A stretch of DNA of 37,488 nt from Candidatus Aerophobota bacterium (GTDB lineage Bacteria; Aerophobota; Aerophobia; Aerophobales; B3-G15): the NCBI GenBank assembly GCA_030615365.1, contig JAUWZM010000018.1:1-37488 (forward strand), written 5' to 3'. Shown piece by piece: positions 15,568 through 24,117 of the stretch; the stretch's first letter is position 1, and each line of letters starts with the position of its first letter. The notes below the pieces were generated by a model. It saw only the letters and a program-made list of their open reading frames with translations. It was not told the DNA's origin and did not search any database. Made by a program: the position numbers and the translations under genes.

Positions 15568-16535
15568 TCCAAATCCCCCCTCTCGCTCTTGTAATCATCA
15601 ACACATTGATTCCATATAGGAGTAACAGTTTCCCATAAAGATTGAACTTGGGATGCATTTTTGAAACAATATATTTGCCTTAGACCAAATTCATCAGGTG
15701 TAGAATCTAATAGTCCTTCTACCTTGAAGTCTTTATTCTCTTCTTCATAAAAGTTGTATTTGTTATCTTCCATCATTTTTCTAATCCCTCTAATAGAAGG
15801 TGGAGAGGGCTTGTTCTTCCCTAAATATCTAATTTCTACCTTATCCACCTTTCCAATAACTCTTCCAAATCCCCTTGATTTACCATAGCCTATAGAAATA
15901 ATACCATCTTCAAAGTCTTTAAATGCATAAGCAAGCAATCCAAGCTGCCATAGTTCAAAATTTCTTATATATAGATGAGCTTTAAATTCAGCATTGGTTG
16001 CTACTTCCAAAGAAAATAATGCGCCACTCACTGAGCCTCCTGTAAATCTATCTATGCCTACACCTGTTCTTGTCTCAAGTTTAACATTAGAGTCATCCTT
16101 TACATAAGCATCTCTAACTATCAGTCTACTTGCATTTTCTGTTGAGCCAAAAAGTTTGCAAATAAGGCAACTTTGCCTATAGGAATCCATTCCATTTAGC
16201 TTTTTAATGTGTTTTTGTTTTTTGTATCGCTCAAAATATTCCGAACAAGCAAGATCAGACTTGCGTTTATCTTTTTCAAATGGATTGCAGCATGCAGGTT
16301 CTTTACCTTGACGAAAAGTTCTCGTGATCTTCTCAGAATGACTTCTTATCACTCCTTTAAGCGAACTTCCAGGAATAAATACTTCCTCTTTCATTTTACC
16401 ATTTCTAGTTCTAAATGTCTTTATAGGGAACATATCGGGGTCTTCAACCCTTTCCATTCCTGATTTTATGAGGAGAGGAGTTTCACTCTTTATTGAAAAG
16501 TCTATCAAACACTCACTAAGAAGCATCTTAAGCAT
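15564..16535 (-). CDS. RAMP superfamily Cas7-like protein (Csm3/Csx7 group)
   Basis: A 323-residue RAMP. Motifs: LIDFSIKSETPLLIKSG at the start, VFIPGSSLKGVIRSHSEK (glycine loop), SCLICKLFGSTENASRL (zinc-type CxxC followed by the LFG.. turn), TRTGVGIDRFTGGS and IISIGYGKSRGFGRV at the C-terminal glycine motif. TGVGIDR is the segment that carries the RNA-cutting Asp in Csm3/SSO1426-type subunits, so target-RNA cleavage is plausible. The ATG at 16535 is preferred (GGGGTG just upstream) over a GTG three codons earlier. It overlaps the preceding gene by 8 nt. Confidence 0.8.
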   Translation of the reverse strand: MLKMLLSECLIDFSIKSETPLLIKSGMERVEDPDMFPIKTFRTRNGKMKEEVFIPGSSLKGVIRSHSEKITRTFRQGKEPACCNPFEKDKRKSDLACSEYFERYKKQKHIKKLNGMDSYRQSCLICKLFGSTENASRLIVRDAYVKDDSNVKLETRTGVGIDRFTGGSVSGALFSLEVATNAEFKAHLYIRNFELWQLGLLAYAFKDFEDGIISIGYGKSRGFGRVIGKVDKVEIRYLGKNKPSPPSIRGIRKMMEDNKYNFYEEENKDFKVEGLLDSTPDEFGLRQIYCFKNASQVQSLWETVTPIWNQCVDDYKSERGDLE

Positions 16536-17319
16536 TGTGCTCACCCCCCTTAAGAAGGTTTTTTATGCTTTCTTTAATGAAATTTACTGGCTTTATCTTT
16601 TCTAATTTCTGAGAAGCAAGATACTCCATAAAAGATTTCTCATCTTCAAAATTCAGAAATGAAACCTCATCTATCATTAGACGAAATGCACCCAGCCCTC
16701 TTGACCTATTTCCTCCAAGAGATATCACTCCGGATTGCATTTCTCTAAGTCCAATAGTAAGAAGAAATTTATCCCGCTCATCTAAATTCTCACACACCAT
16801 CTCAAAATCAAACTCTGTTTGTGAAGGCACTACCTCATAATCAAATTTTGCACCTTCAGCAGTGGTTTCTGTATCCCTATCTATGCCGACTCCGTCTCTT
16901 TTCTCGAAAAGTCCCACCCAGGGTTCAGATACATAAAGGTCGGGGGACTTGATTTTTGAAGCAACAACCGTTGAACCAAATAATTTACAGGTATCACAAA
17001 TAAGGTCAATTGGATTTCCTTGTTCCTCTCCCTTTAATCTTTTCTTGAAATGGTCCCTTTTATTCTCATTTACGGTTGCACAATCGGCGTCTTTTATCAA
17101 GGCACATGTTTTAAACCCATCAAGATTTGGGACCATTCTTTCCACCGTGCTTCTTAAGATTCCTTTAAATGAAGAACCCGGGATATACGGCTTTCCATAT
17201 GCATCCTTTATTACGAGTGCATCTGTCTCAAAAGAATCCTCGCCACTCCCTATGTGAAGAGCAGTATCCATAACTACTTTACCCTTAATGACATATCTAT
17301 TTTTCAGTTTCTCAAACAT
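16528..17319 (-). CDS. Csm3-like Cas7 RAMP (SSO1426/Csx7 type)
   Basis: A 263-residue backbone subunit. It shows IKGKVVMDTALHIGSGEDS, a GKPYIPGSSFKGILRSTVER loop, ICDTCKLFGSTVVASKI, RDGVGIDRDTETTAEGAKFD with the likely cleavage Asp, and ISLGGNRSRGLGAFRL. It is the most canonical Csm3-like gene in the operon. The ATG at 17319 has GGGGGA 5 nt upstream, so the longer reading from 17364 is rejected. It overlaps the small-subunit gene by 8 nt. With its neighbours it forms a set of several distinct Cas7 proteins, as in III-D. Confidence 0.85.
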   Translation of the reverse strand: MFEKLKNRYVIKGKVVMDTALHIGSGEDSFETDALVIKDAYGKPYIPGSSFKGILRSTVERMVPNLDGFKTCALIKDADCATVNENKRDHFKKRLKGEEQGNPIDLICDTCKLFGSTVVASKIKSPDLYVSEPWVGLFEKRDGVGIDRDTETTAEGAKFDYEVVPSQTEFDFEMVCENLDERDKFLLTIGLREMQSGVISLGGNRSRGLGAFRLMIDEVSFLNFEDEKSFMEYLASQKLEKIKPVNFIKESIKNLLKGGEHNA

Positions 17320-17812
17320 ATTGTCCCCCTTTATAAAGATAGTGTATCCCAAAATGAGCAGCAAATTTCCTCAGCAGTTCTATAGATATATCGTGGATAA
17401 GTCTTTTTCTGTTTACTTTATCAAATTCTTTTACTGTGTCCCCTATACTCTCTCTGGTTTTACAAAGTGTCAGAACTGTTTCGTAGACTTGTTTTGAATC
17501 CGTTCCTGCAATTTCCTTAATCCGTTTAAGAATTTTTTTGTCTAAGTTATTAATTGTCCATGGTTTTTTCTTTGCTTTCTTTTCCTTTGTGGCCTGATGC
17601 TCTACAAATTCTTGCAGACTTTTGGTATAGTCACTTGAGTAAGCAATGCCAGTGAATCTATTAATCTGCGTTGTCTCTAATTTATTTTCCTCTTTTAGGT
17701 GGGAACCGAAGTGTTCCTCTATTAACTTTTCAACGTCTCTCGCAATCTCATCGCTTCTAAGAGCTATTTCCTTTTTAAGAAGCACGCTAAAAACATAGCT
17801 TATATTTGTCAT
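17312..17812 (-). CDS. Putative small subunit (Cas11/Csm2-like)
   Basis: A 166-residue, highly charged, almost all-helical protein: ALRSDEIARDVEKLIEEHFG, then a middle NNLDKKILKRIKEIAG and a C-terminal FDKVNRKRLIHDISIELLRK helix. Size and helical character fit the Cas11 small subunit that lines the complex, and it sits where csm2/cmr5-like genes usually lie. GGGAGGT 6 nt before the ATG supports the start. No sequence motif confirms the family, so the call rests on context and composition. Confidence 0.55.
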   Translation of the reverse strand: MTNISYVFSVLLKKEIALRSDEIARDVEKLIEEHFGSHLKEENKLETTQINRFTGIAYSSDYTKSLQEFVEHQATKEKKAKKKPWTINNLDKKILKRIKEIAGTDSKQVYETVLTLCKTRESIGDTVKEFDKVNRKRLIHDISIELLRKFAAHFGIHYLYKGGQYV

Positions 17813-17813
17813 C

Positions 17814-18959
17814 TTAGACCTCCCAATCTTTTGGTAAATTTTCTATATGAAATGGGTCACAAATATATATCCTTCCAAAACCCTCTTCTCTTCTTAAGCC
17901 TATACCTTCTATTTCAATTCGCTTTAAGCTCTCAAGTAGATTCTCCTCTTCACCCTCACATTTAAAGAAAAAGGTAGAACCTTTCTCGATTACCAGTTCT
18001 TTCTCCTTTGGAAGTCCCCAGGCAGCATTCCAACCCAATATTTCTCTTATAGAATTAAATGCATAGAGAAGTTTCACATTATCCAGATCAAACTCTTCCT
18101 TTAAATACTGTCCATCAATGTATGATTTATATCTCATAAATTTGTCCACTATAATTGTATCAGAATAGAGAGTTATGGAAAAGCCTTTGATATTTAATGA
18201 AGAGAGATTTCTTTGGAATTTATCAAACCTGGTTACTATATTACCAGGAATGAGCTCTTGTGAAAATATATCTTTCAGTTTCTCTACTTTTGTAATTTCA
18301 ATATTACCTAACCCTCTTGATTTGCCTAATCCTACCCAGTAAGTTTCTCCTTTCCTCAATACGGTTGTATTATTATACTTCAATTCTTCATCCTCTATTA
18401 CAGCCGAATCTGCATCCAGAATCCCATAAAACTCCTGGTCCTCTTCAATCGTCTCCATAGAATAAAGAAAACCTTCTCTTGCTGTGAGGGTACGCTCATC
18501 AATTGCGGTTCTCGTAATGAGTCTCTTTATAGGTTCAATTCTCTCCCCAGTTCTTTTGTAAAATCCATCAAAGTTATCAAGTGGAGCCTTGCAGGTAGGG
18601 CAGAATTCAGGTAAAGCAGAGATTTCTTTTGTTAGCTTATACTTTACAGCAGGTAGAAGAAAATCAACAACACCATGTGGACGAAATCCCTTCATATATT
18701 TACATGTTTTTGCTGATTTAGGTATTGGAAAGCCTTGCCCTCCCTTAAGTAGATATAAATTCCCAAATTTTATTTCACCGTTTATAAAAATTTCCTTAAA
18801 TTTTGGGTCATCGTATCCCAATTCTTTACTCAATTTATCAGCAACTGCACCTCTGAAAGCGCTTGCGGGAATGTAATCTAAAGTATCAATCTCATTTGAT
18901 ACAAAATGGCGAGACGAAAGAGTTAATGGAGAATTAGCCCTCAGTTCTATATAAATCAT
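17814..18959 (-). CDS. csx10: Csx10, Cas5-like RAMP of type III-D
   Basis: A 381-residue RAMP that takes the Cas5 place and holds the crRNA 5' handle. Marks: IELRANSPLTLSSRHFVSNE at the start, DYIPASAFRGAVADKLSK, RTAIDERTLTAREGFLYSME near 150-170 (typical of Csx10), WVGLGKSRGLGNIEI, and a second RAMP half ending GIGLRREEGFGRIYICDPF. There is a zinc-like CPTC at about 120. The start follows AAGGAGGT by 8 nt. It overlaps the preceding gene by 26 nt. Presence of Csx10 is the main reason to call the system III-D. Confidence 0.82.
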   Translation of the reverse strand: MIYIELRANSPLTLSSRHFVSNEIDTLDYIPASAFRGAVADKLSKELGYDDPKFKEIFINGEIKFGNLYLLKGGQGFPIPKSAKTCKYMKGFRPHGVVDFLLPAVKYKLTKEISALPEFCPTCKAPLDNFDGFYKRTGERIEPIKRLITRTAIDERTLTAREGFLYSMETIEEDQEFYGILDADSAVIEDEELKYNNTTVLRKGETYWVGLGKSRGLGNIEITKVEKLKDIFSQELIPGNIVTRFDKFQRNLSSLNIKGFSITLYSDTIIVDKFMRYKSYIDGQYLKEEFDLDNVKLLYAFNSIREILGWNAAWGLPKEKELVIEKGSTFFFKCEGEEENLLESLKRIEIEGIGLRREEGFGRIYICDPFHIENLPKDWEV

Positions 18960-19650
18960 AATATTCTACCTCCTTGATAAGGCCATCAGAAAATGAAGTT
19001 TCTTTGCCATTTATAAATATTTTCCCCCATTCTGTTTTCACATACCCAAGCCCTCTTGATTCTTCCCCACCGAGATGGGTCATAAGTTTTAAGGAATTCA
19101 AAAGGAAAACGAGCTCAAGGGGTAATTCACCTTCCTCAGGGAAGATGAAATCATCTCCTATGCCATAAATCTTAGCAGTTAAAGATATTCCTCTCACACC
19201 AGTTTCAGTTGTAAAGAGATAATCTTCCTGAGTTGTTCCATATCTTCTATCAATTTTTGTTCCAGTTTTTGTATTTAAGAAAAGACGCAGTGGAATTGCT
19301 GGATTTTCTTTATTTTCTTCAGTTATGGACTTTATAATTTCTTTGGGAAGACTCGCATCAGAGAAGAAGAATTTTCCTTGATGTAACGGGGAGCCAAAAG
19401 TTCTGCATACTATGCAAGGATTACCTTTGCAAGGCTCTTTCTCAGTGCAGTAGTTAAGATTCAAAGAATTAGCGATCTGTCTCCCAAAATATTTTGTTTT
19501 TCCTTTTATTGTTGAGCCGGGAATGTAAATAGTACCGATTCTGTTTTTGATTGTAGCTTTATCGATAAATTTTCCTATTCCAAAACCTGTTCCAATATGA
19601 AATTGGCTCAAGGGTGTTACAAAAAGTTTGAACTCTATTTTCGTATTCAT
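18934..19650 (-). CDS. Csm3-like Cas7 RAMP adjoining cas10
   Basis: A 238-residue RAMP with FKLFVTPLSQFHIGTGFGIG, TIYIPGSTIKGKTKYFGRQI, a Cys-rich EPCKGNPCIVCRTFGSP insertion that probably binds zinc, TKTGTKIDRRYGTTQEDYLF (the usual Asp region) and LGGEESRGLGYVKTEWG. It starts with AGGAG 8 nt before the ATG, and the cas10 stop overlaps its start by 4 nt. Being next to cas10 it is likely the Cas7 subunit near the Cas10 end. Confidence 0.82.
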   Translation of the reverse strand: MNTKIEFKLFVTPLSQFHIGTGFGIGKFIDKATIKNRIGTIYIPGSTIKGKTKYFGRQIANSLNLNYCTEKEPCKGNPCIVCRTFGSPLHQGKFFFSDASLPKEIIKSITEENKENPAIPLRLFLNTKTGTKIDRRYGTTQEDYLFTTETGVRGISLTAKIYGIGDDFIFPEEGELPLELVFLLNSLKLMTHLGGEESRGLGYVKTEWGKIFINGKETSFSDGLIKEVEYYDLYRTEG

Positions 19651-21188
19651 TGGTGATTCTCCTCAATGAAGTCGTAAATTTCTAAAATATCCAAAAGAGG
19701 GGTGTCATACTTAAAGCCTCCAAGGCCATTCCACGGGAAAAGCACGCCATCATTTGGGTAAAGAAGAGAATCATTCTTTATCCTTCCAAAAAGTTTTTTA
19801 ATATTTTCTCCTTCCTTCCCCTTTAGTCTGGTAACCAGTGAGAGAATATTTAAAATGGATTGGTTTTTACCTTTGTACAAAGAGTCGTATATTGAGTAAA
19901 GTCTGCTTCGAGAGAGTTTAGATTTTTTAATTTCTTTTACAGTGCTTATTACTTTGTTTGCCTTTTCCAAAGTAAACGGTCTTTGTGTCAGTTTATGTGT
20001 ATACTTTCCTCTTGTATAAGTGAGGTCTTTTTCTCTAATGAGTTTAACTGGATTAACAGAGGGCGTAGTAATTACGAGATAATCAATCGTTGAAATTTCT
20101 TTTCTTTGTGGATCATTTTCAGCTCCATACCAGTTTTCCTTATTTAGTTTTTTGGCAGATGCCAAGAGGTACTCTGCCAATTTAGTAAATGACGAGATGG
20201 GGAAGTTTGAGTGCCCTATTGCAACTCCGGCACAAAGAGTAAGTTTTTCCTCTCCAATTCCTTTGGCAAATTCTCTCGTTTTCTCTTCAAACTTTTTTAA
20301 AATTTCTAAAGCGATAGGGATAACTTTTTGTGCAGGGGTAACCAATATAAGATCGTCTCCACCAAGAATGACAAATTCGAAGGGTATTTTTCCTTTAGAT
20401 GGCTTAGGAATATATTTCAGCAGTGATTCAAAAACACTTTCATATAATCCTTTCTCGATAGTTTTGCTCAATTTTTGATACTCTTGTTCCGAAGTTAGCC
20501 CAGAAAATCTTTCGCCCATTCTATTGCCGTCGGCATAAATGAGACCGAGATAGTTTTCTGGTTTTGAAAGCTTACCCAATTTGGAGAGATTCTCTGTGAA
20601 TTTAGCATCTTTCCATTCTTGATATGAGGGCTGTTCTTTCACAAAATCCAGAAATCTTGCATAAATTGGACTTTTCTTAGGGTCTTCTCTTATTTCTTCC
20701 CCTCTATCTATTTTTCTTTCACAAGCTGTGCAAACAAACCTCTCATTCTCATACTTTATTTTTGAAGCAGGATTAACGCCACATAGTTGACAAGTCTTAA
20801 AAAAAGGATTAGTGAGAAGGTGCGTTTCATAAATTCTTTCTTCCTTGGCTCTTCTCAATTTAATTTGAGCTCTCTCCACAACACTATTAAAGTCACCTGG
20901 ATATTCTTCTTTTATAGCTGTTATAGAAGCACTAAATTTTTCGTATTCTGCTCGTTCCATTTTTATAAATTCATCCGCTTGTTTATCGAAGTTAAACTCC
21001 GCCATTACCTGGCCACCACCTGCATAAATACACCTTCCAGCATGTGATTTCACTCTTTCCTCGATAGCTTTCCTTTCATTTAATTCAGCAAGAATAGAGC
21101 TTGCTCCTCGAATCAATTTAAGTTTACCAGTGGAATAAATATACTGTTTTATCTTATCTGTGTCCATAAGAACAAGATATTTACTCAT
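19647..21188 (-). CDS. cas10: Cas10 without HD domain, intact GGDD cyclase
   Basis: The signature large subunit of type III complexes. It has 513 residues, shorter than usual because no N-terminal HD nuclease is present; the protein starts directly in the first palm with YLVLMDTDKIKQYIYSTGKL and GASSIL. A zinc ribbon is formed by CQLC and CTAC (about 133-156). The second palm has YLGLIYADGNRMGERFSG and FEFVILGGDDLILVTPA with GGDD at about 276-279, so cyclic oligoadenylate synthesis is expected and ssDNA cleavage by an HD domain is not. The ATG at 21188 is preferred over one six codons earlier, because GGAGAAGG lies between them as a ribosome binding site. It is the second gene of the operon, 70 bp after cas6. 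Confidence 0.92.
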   Translation of the reverse strand: MSKYLVLMDTDKIKQYIYSTGKLKLIRGASSILAELNERKAIEERVKSHAGRCIYAGGGQVMAEFNFDKQADEFIKMERAEYEKFSASITAIKEEYPGDFNSVVERAQIKLRRAKEERIYETHLLTNPFFKTCQLCGVNPASKIKYENERFVCTACERKIDRGEEIREDPKKSPIYARFLDFVKEQPSYQEWKDAKFTENLSKLGKLSKPENYLGLIYADGNRMGERFSGLTSEQEYQKLSKTIEKGLYESVFESLLKYIPKPSKGKIPFEFVILGGDDLILVTPAQKVIPIALEILKKFEEKTREFAKGIGEEKLTLCAGVAIGHSNFPISSFTKLAEYLLASAKKLNKENWYGAENDPQRKEISTIDYLVITTPSVNPVKLIREKDLTYTRGKYTHKLTQRPFTLEKANKVISTVKEIKKSKLSRSRLYSIYDSLYKGKNQSILNILSLVTRLKGKEGENIKKLFGRIKNDSLLYPNDGVLFPWNGLGGFKYDTPLLDILEIYDFIEENHQ

Positions 21189-21258
21189 TTTTCCTTCTCC
21201 CATCATTATCTCAAATTAGGATCTGAGAATTCCTCGAATGTAAAATGGACGAATTTCT

Positions 21259-22221
21259 TTAATTCATTATCTCATACTTTCCCAAGCCAAAGCTTGTTCC
21301 CTTGCCTACATGAATATAACTCCCTAAGAGAACAAGAGGAAGAAAATGCTCAGGGCTGATTCCATCAAAGCTAAAAGTTATCCTTCCCATGAATCCCCCA
21401 AAAAGCATTCTTGTATTCTGACGAGAAGAGTAGCGCTGCCAGTCATACCAGCTTAGACTGCTATCCTCTATTTTTACCCTTTTTGCCTTCTCTATAAGGT
21501 CTTTAAAATCAACTTTAAATTCTTTGCCACAGTGAAAGTAGGAAAGAAGCGATGTTCTCCTTAAGAGATTTCTGATAAGTATATGAAATTTTAAATCCTT
21601 GATGAGACGTTCCTCAAATTTCAGGCGAGCAGGGGTGATAAAATTCAAAGTAATTTTTCTTTTATCATAGTATTTTTTACACTCTTCAAGAACGTCTTCT
21701 CCACTTATCAGGGTATGACTATCCCTAAAGAGTTTATCCTCGCCAGTATATATAAGATGGCCATTATCAGAGTTACCCTTTAGGCACCTTACTTCTTTTA
21801 GCCAGTATTTTCCCTTACCTTTACCAAGGCCAAACTCACCTAATTTATCAAAGACAAATACAAAATAGGGAAGATAATCAATGGCTTTTCCTATTAAGAT
21901 AAGGTTAAACGAAAGCTCCTCACCTTTTTTGTATTCCTCTTTTTTCTCCAAAGGAGGCTCAATAGCAAAGGGATGAGGTGCGAAAGGGTATTTTCTAAGC
22001 CTTGTGGTAGCTTTAGGTGGTGGAGTTTCAAAGATGTAGGAGTATGCACACTTTTCCTTAAGTAGGCAGTTTTTGCACTCTTTATCCTTTGTTATACAAA
22101 CGATCCTTTTAAGAACGTGTCCAAATCCACCCCTCAAGGTGGAACCTTTATATTCAGGAAGATATAGATTATTTTGAACTACAATTTTGAACTCAAACCT
22201 CGCTATTTTGAAATTTTCCAT
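21259..22221 (-). CDS. cas6: Cas6 pre-crRNA endoribonuclease
   Basis: It cuts repeat RNA to make crRNAs with an 8-nt handle. The 320 residues show an N-terminal LPEYKGSTLRGGFGHVLKRI, a Cys-rich KECKNCLLKEKCAYSYIFET segment, FVFDKLGEFGLGKGKGKYWL and the closing Cas6 C-terminal glycine motif LGSYIHVGKGTSFGLGKYEI. This fits the Cas6 family with the C-terminal RAMP domain (Cas6_C). It is the first gene of the interference operon. Only a weak ribosome binding site is visible. A decayed CRISPR repeat lies 12 bp upstream of the start codon, so its own mRNA may carry a Cas6-cuttable sequence. Confidence 0.88.
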   Translation of the reverse strand: MENFKIARFEFKIVVQNNLYLPEYKGSTLRGGFGHVLKRIVCITKDKECKNCLLKEKCAYSYIFETPPPKATTRLRKYPFAPHPFAIEPPLEKKEEYKKGEELSFNLILIGKAIDYLPYFVFVFDKLGEFGLGKGKGKYWLKEVRCLKGNSDNGHLIYTGEDKLFRDSHTLISGEDVLEECKKYYDKRKITLNFITPARLKFEERLIKDLKFHILIRNLLRRTSLLSYFHCGKEFKVDFKDLIEKAKRVKIEDSSLSWYDWQRYSSRQNTRMLFGGFMGRITFSFDGISPEHFLPLVLLGSYIHVGKGTSFGLGKYEIMN

Positions 22222-22232
22222 TTTTTACCACT

Positions 22233-22269
22233 TCTTTAATCCCTTATTAATCAGGTCTACCTGTCAGAC
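22233..22269 (-). repeat. Orphan degenerate CRISPR repeat upstream of cas6
   Basis: The 37 bp match the array repeat from AATCCCTTATTAATCAGG to GTCAGAC, with changes at the first positions and one G for T near the end (CCTGTCAGAC). It lies between the cas6 start and 600 bp of intergenic DNA, in the same orientation as the array. Confidence 0.85.
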
Positions 22270-22858
22270 CTTATGTTCTAAGTATCTATAATATATGTAA
22301 ACAATGATTTTTTTAAAGAGAGAGATAAGTAGAGATTTGGCGTAGTGTAAGAGGGTATAGCTTTTTATAACAGGCTAAGATTTGTGAAAGTGATTTATCG
22401 GGAGAATAACAAGCTGGGGAAGAGATCCTTCTCAGTGAGTTTCTATTTTCTTCTTGTTTTTGCAAAGTAAAGAGGTATTAACGAGTGTATATTCATTTCT
22501 CCCTCTTTCTTTAAGATAGTAGTTGTATATATACACTAGCAAAAAATTTTGTCAACCATTTCCCTGAAGGTAAGGTAGCACAGGAATATCTTCCTCAAGC
22601 CCTGAAGGGGAGAAAATACTATCGACCTAAATAAGTTGATGTGTAGATGTGGGGATGGGTGCGAGATGTTAAATAGGTAGCCGTGATGCTCAAAGTCTGC
22701 GTAAGAAGAGTAGTGCAGGTCTTTAGACCTGCTGTGGTAGTTTAGCTTTTCTAAAATTATTCAATAACCTTTTCTCTCCAATTCCTACCTTTTTTCAATC
22801 TACCTCTCATTTACCATTTCTCTATCCGCTTTTTGGTGAAAAAGTGGATTCTTAAACC
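22270..22858. other. Intergenic region between two orphan repeats, with a hairpin
   Basis: No protein gene was seen. It is the natural place for the cas6-cas10 operon promoter; on the minus strand TATTAT/TATAGAT-like boxes lie near 22285-22300 but no good -35 is paired. GCAGGTCT TT AGACCTGC at 22715-22732 is a perfect 8-bp inverted repeat. The stretch probably replaced the spacers and repeats of an older array. Confidence 0.5.
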
Positions 22859-22895
22859 ACCTCAATCCCTTATTAATCAGGTCTACCTTTCAGAC
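22859..22895 (-). repeat. Orphan CRISPR repeat next to leader B
   Basis: It matches the array repeat except at the first three bases and has the same A variant (CTTATTAATC) as the repeats at 10391 and 22233. It is followed on the right by leader B at the same junction as in array A, so it was the leader-proximal repeat of a second array. Confidence 0.88.
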
Positions 22896-23109
22896 CGCGG
22901 ACATTTCAAAGCCTTTCAGAAAGAGGATTTGAGATACCATTTTCGCAAGGCTCTTCTTTTTGACAAAGATTCTCAGGAAATTTGGCAAAAATTCCACCAA
23001 TTTTACCCTCCTTTATTTTCTCTAAACTGCTTTCCATCAATATCTTCCCGAAGGCATCATTCTTGCGCAAGGCTCTTTTTACAATAGCTTATTTTCTAAA
23101 TTATGTCAA
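22896..23109 (-). promoter_or_regulatory. CRISPR leader B with intact promoter
   Basis: A paralogue of leader A starting at the repeat edge. Two internal direct-repeat copies, 22939-22962 and 23059-23080, share CGCAAGGCTCTT, 120 bp apart. On the minus strand TTGACA (23104-23109), 17 nt and TATTGT (23081-23086) form a promoter reading toward the orphan repeats and cas6. It may now serve the cas6-cas10 operon. The IS110 fragment begins just beyond it. Confidence 0.8.
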
Positions 23110-23125
23110 CCAACTATAGTGCTAT

Positions 23126-23617
23126 TTGGTAAAGCATCTAAGGTTCATTGAAGAACAGATAGCCATCGTTAAGAAAGAACTGGAGCCATTGGTTAAACAA
23201 ACAGGAATGAAGCTCTCTACATTAACAGGTGTTGATACAGTTACCGCAGCTAAGCTTATAGCCGAAATCGGTGATATTAATCGCTTTTCCTCGAGCGATA
23301 AGTTGGCTAAGTGCGCCGGCATAGCTCCTCAACAGAAAAGTTCAGGTAAAAAGCTAAGGTTTAAAAAATCGAACCGGGGTAGACGCCAGTTTAATACGGC
23401 TATATATCATATCGCTCTTTGCCAAATTGGTTGTGATAGATCCGGCAGACCTAGAAACTTTAAAGCCAGAGAATACTTCTTGAGAAAGAGCTCTGAAGGC
23501 AAAACCAAAAAGGAGGCTCTCACCTGCCTCCAGAAGAGACTATGCCATATTATTTACGCTATGATGAAAAACAAGACTGAATATAGATGTAACAAAACTA
23601 CTAATCTTGCTGCTTAG
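23126..23617 (+). pseudogene. IS110-family transposase, C-terminal fragment
   Basis: 163 residues of the C-terminal domain only: a helical lead, LSTLTGVDTVTAAKLIAEIG (the GVG..A..L..EIGD helix-hairpin-helix of the Transposase_20 domain), FSSSDKLAKCAGIAPQQKSS with the catalytic-Ser region, GNRxLR-like FKKSNRGRRQFNTAIYHIA, and ALTCLQKRLCHIIYAMMKNK. The RNase-H-like N-terminal half is missing and no start with a binding site exists; the sequence begins right after leader B. A truncated relic that may have arrived next to the array end. It is not visibly the other half of the 4245 remnant. Confidence 0.85.
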
Positions 23618-23739
23618 GTTTATTTATTGTTCTGGTATAATATTGTGAAAATATAATCATGTGTTCTTTCTCAAGATATACGAAGAAATTGCAGAGAAAA
23701 TTGGCGTTTAGTATACACACTAAAATTGCCTGAAAACTA

Positions 23740-24096
23740 CTATAATTCAAGGTTTTCAAATTTAGCGTAGGAAACTTGCGATAGCATTGTCACGAAGACA
23801 TCATTGAACAGGTGGAGCACTTCGGGGTCAATTTCCAAAACAGCACCAATAAGTACTCTTCCAAATTTGATGGGATCAAAGTCAAGTTTTTGGGCGAACT
23901 CGAATGTCCCCGTTGTCAGAGCAACCTTTGTGGGAAAAAATTGATCCTCTGGGCTGAAACGCAACTTTGGATTAATTTCTCGAAACGCTCTCTCGATAAG
24001 TTCGGTAGTTTCGGCAGTAGGCTCCTTTACGTGCAGGGAGCCCTGAGCGAGAACAGCCGAGTACAGCTCTCCAAAATTTGTAATATGATTAGCCAC
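23740..24096 (-). CDS. Hypothetical protein paired with ADP-ribosylglycohydrolase
   Basis: A 118-residue ORF beginning at GTG (24096) with AGGAA upstream, 21 bp after the ADP-ribosylglycohydrolase stop, so they form a pair. The sequence is mixed alpha: FGELYSAVLAQGSLHVKEPT, IERAFREINPKLRFSPEDQF, then FEFAQKLDFDPIKFGRVLIG. No family was recognised. Codon composition matches the neighbouring gene, which is less AT-rich than the cas genes. Confidence 0.6.
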   Translation of the reverse strand: MANHITNFGELYSAVLAQGSLHVKEPTAETTELIERAFREINPKLRFSPEDQFFPTKVALTTGTFEFAQKLDFDPIKFGRVLIGAVLEIDPEVLHLFNDVFVTMLSQVSYAKFENLEL

Positions 24097-24117
24097 TAAT
24101 TTTTCCTGAATTTCAGG

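Noticed and set aside
23126..23617. The IS110 fragment as the missing half of the remnant at 4245-4744
   Set aside because: Both are IS110-type, but there is no overlap to show they come from one element and they lie 18 kb apart on either side of unrelated genes.
23707..23724. TTTAGT-6-ACTAAA inverted repeat as an IS end or operator
   Set aside because: Looser versions occur near 3900, 4060 and 22530, but the matches are short and AT-rich and do not define element ends.
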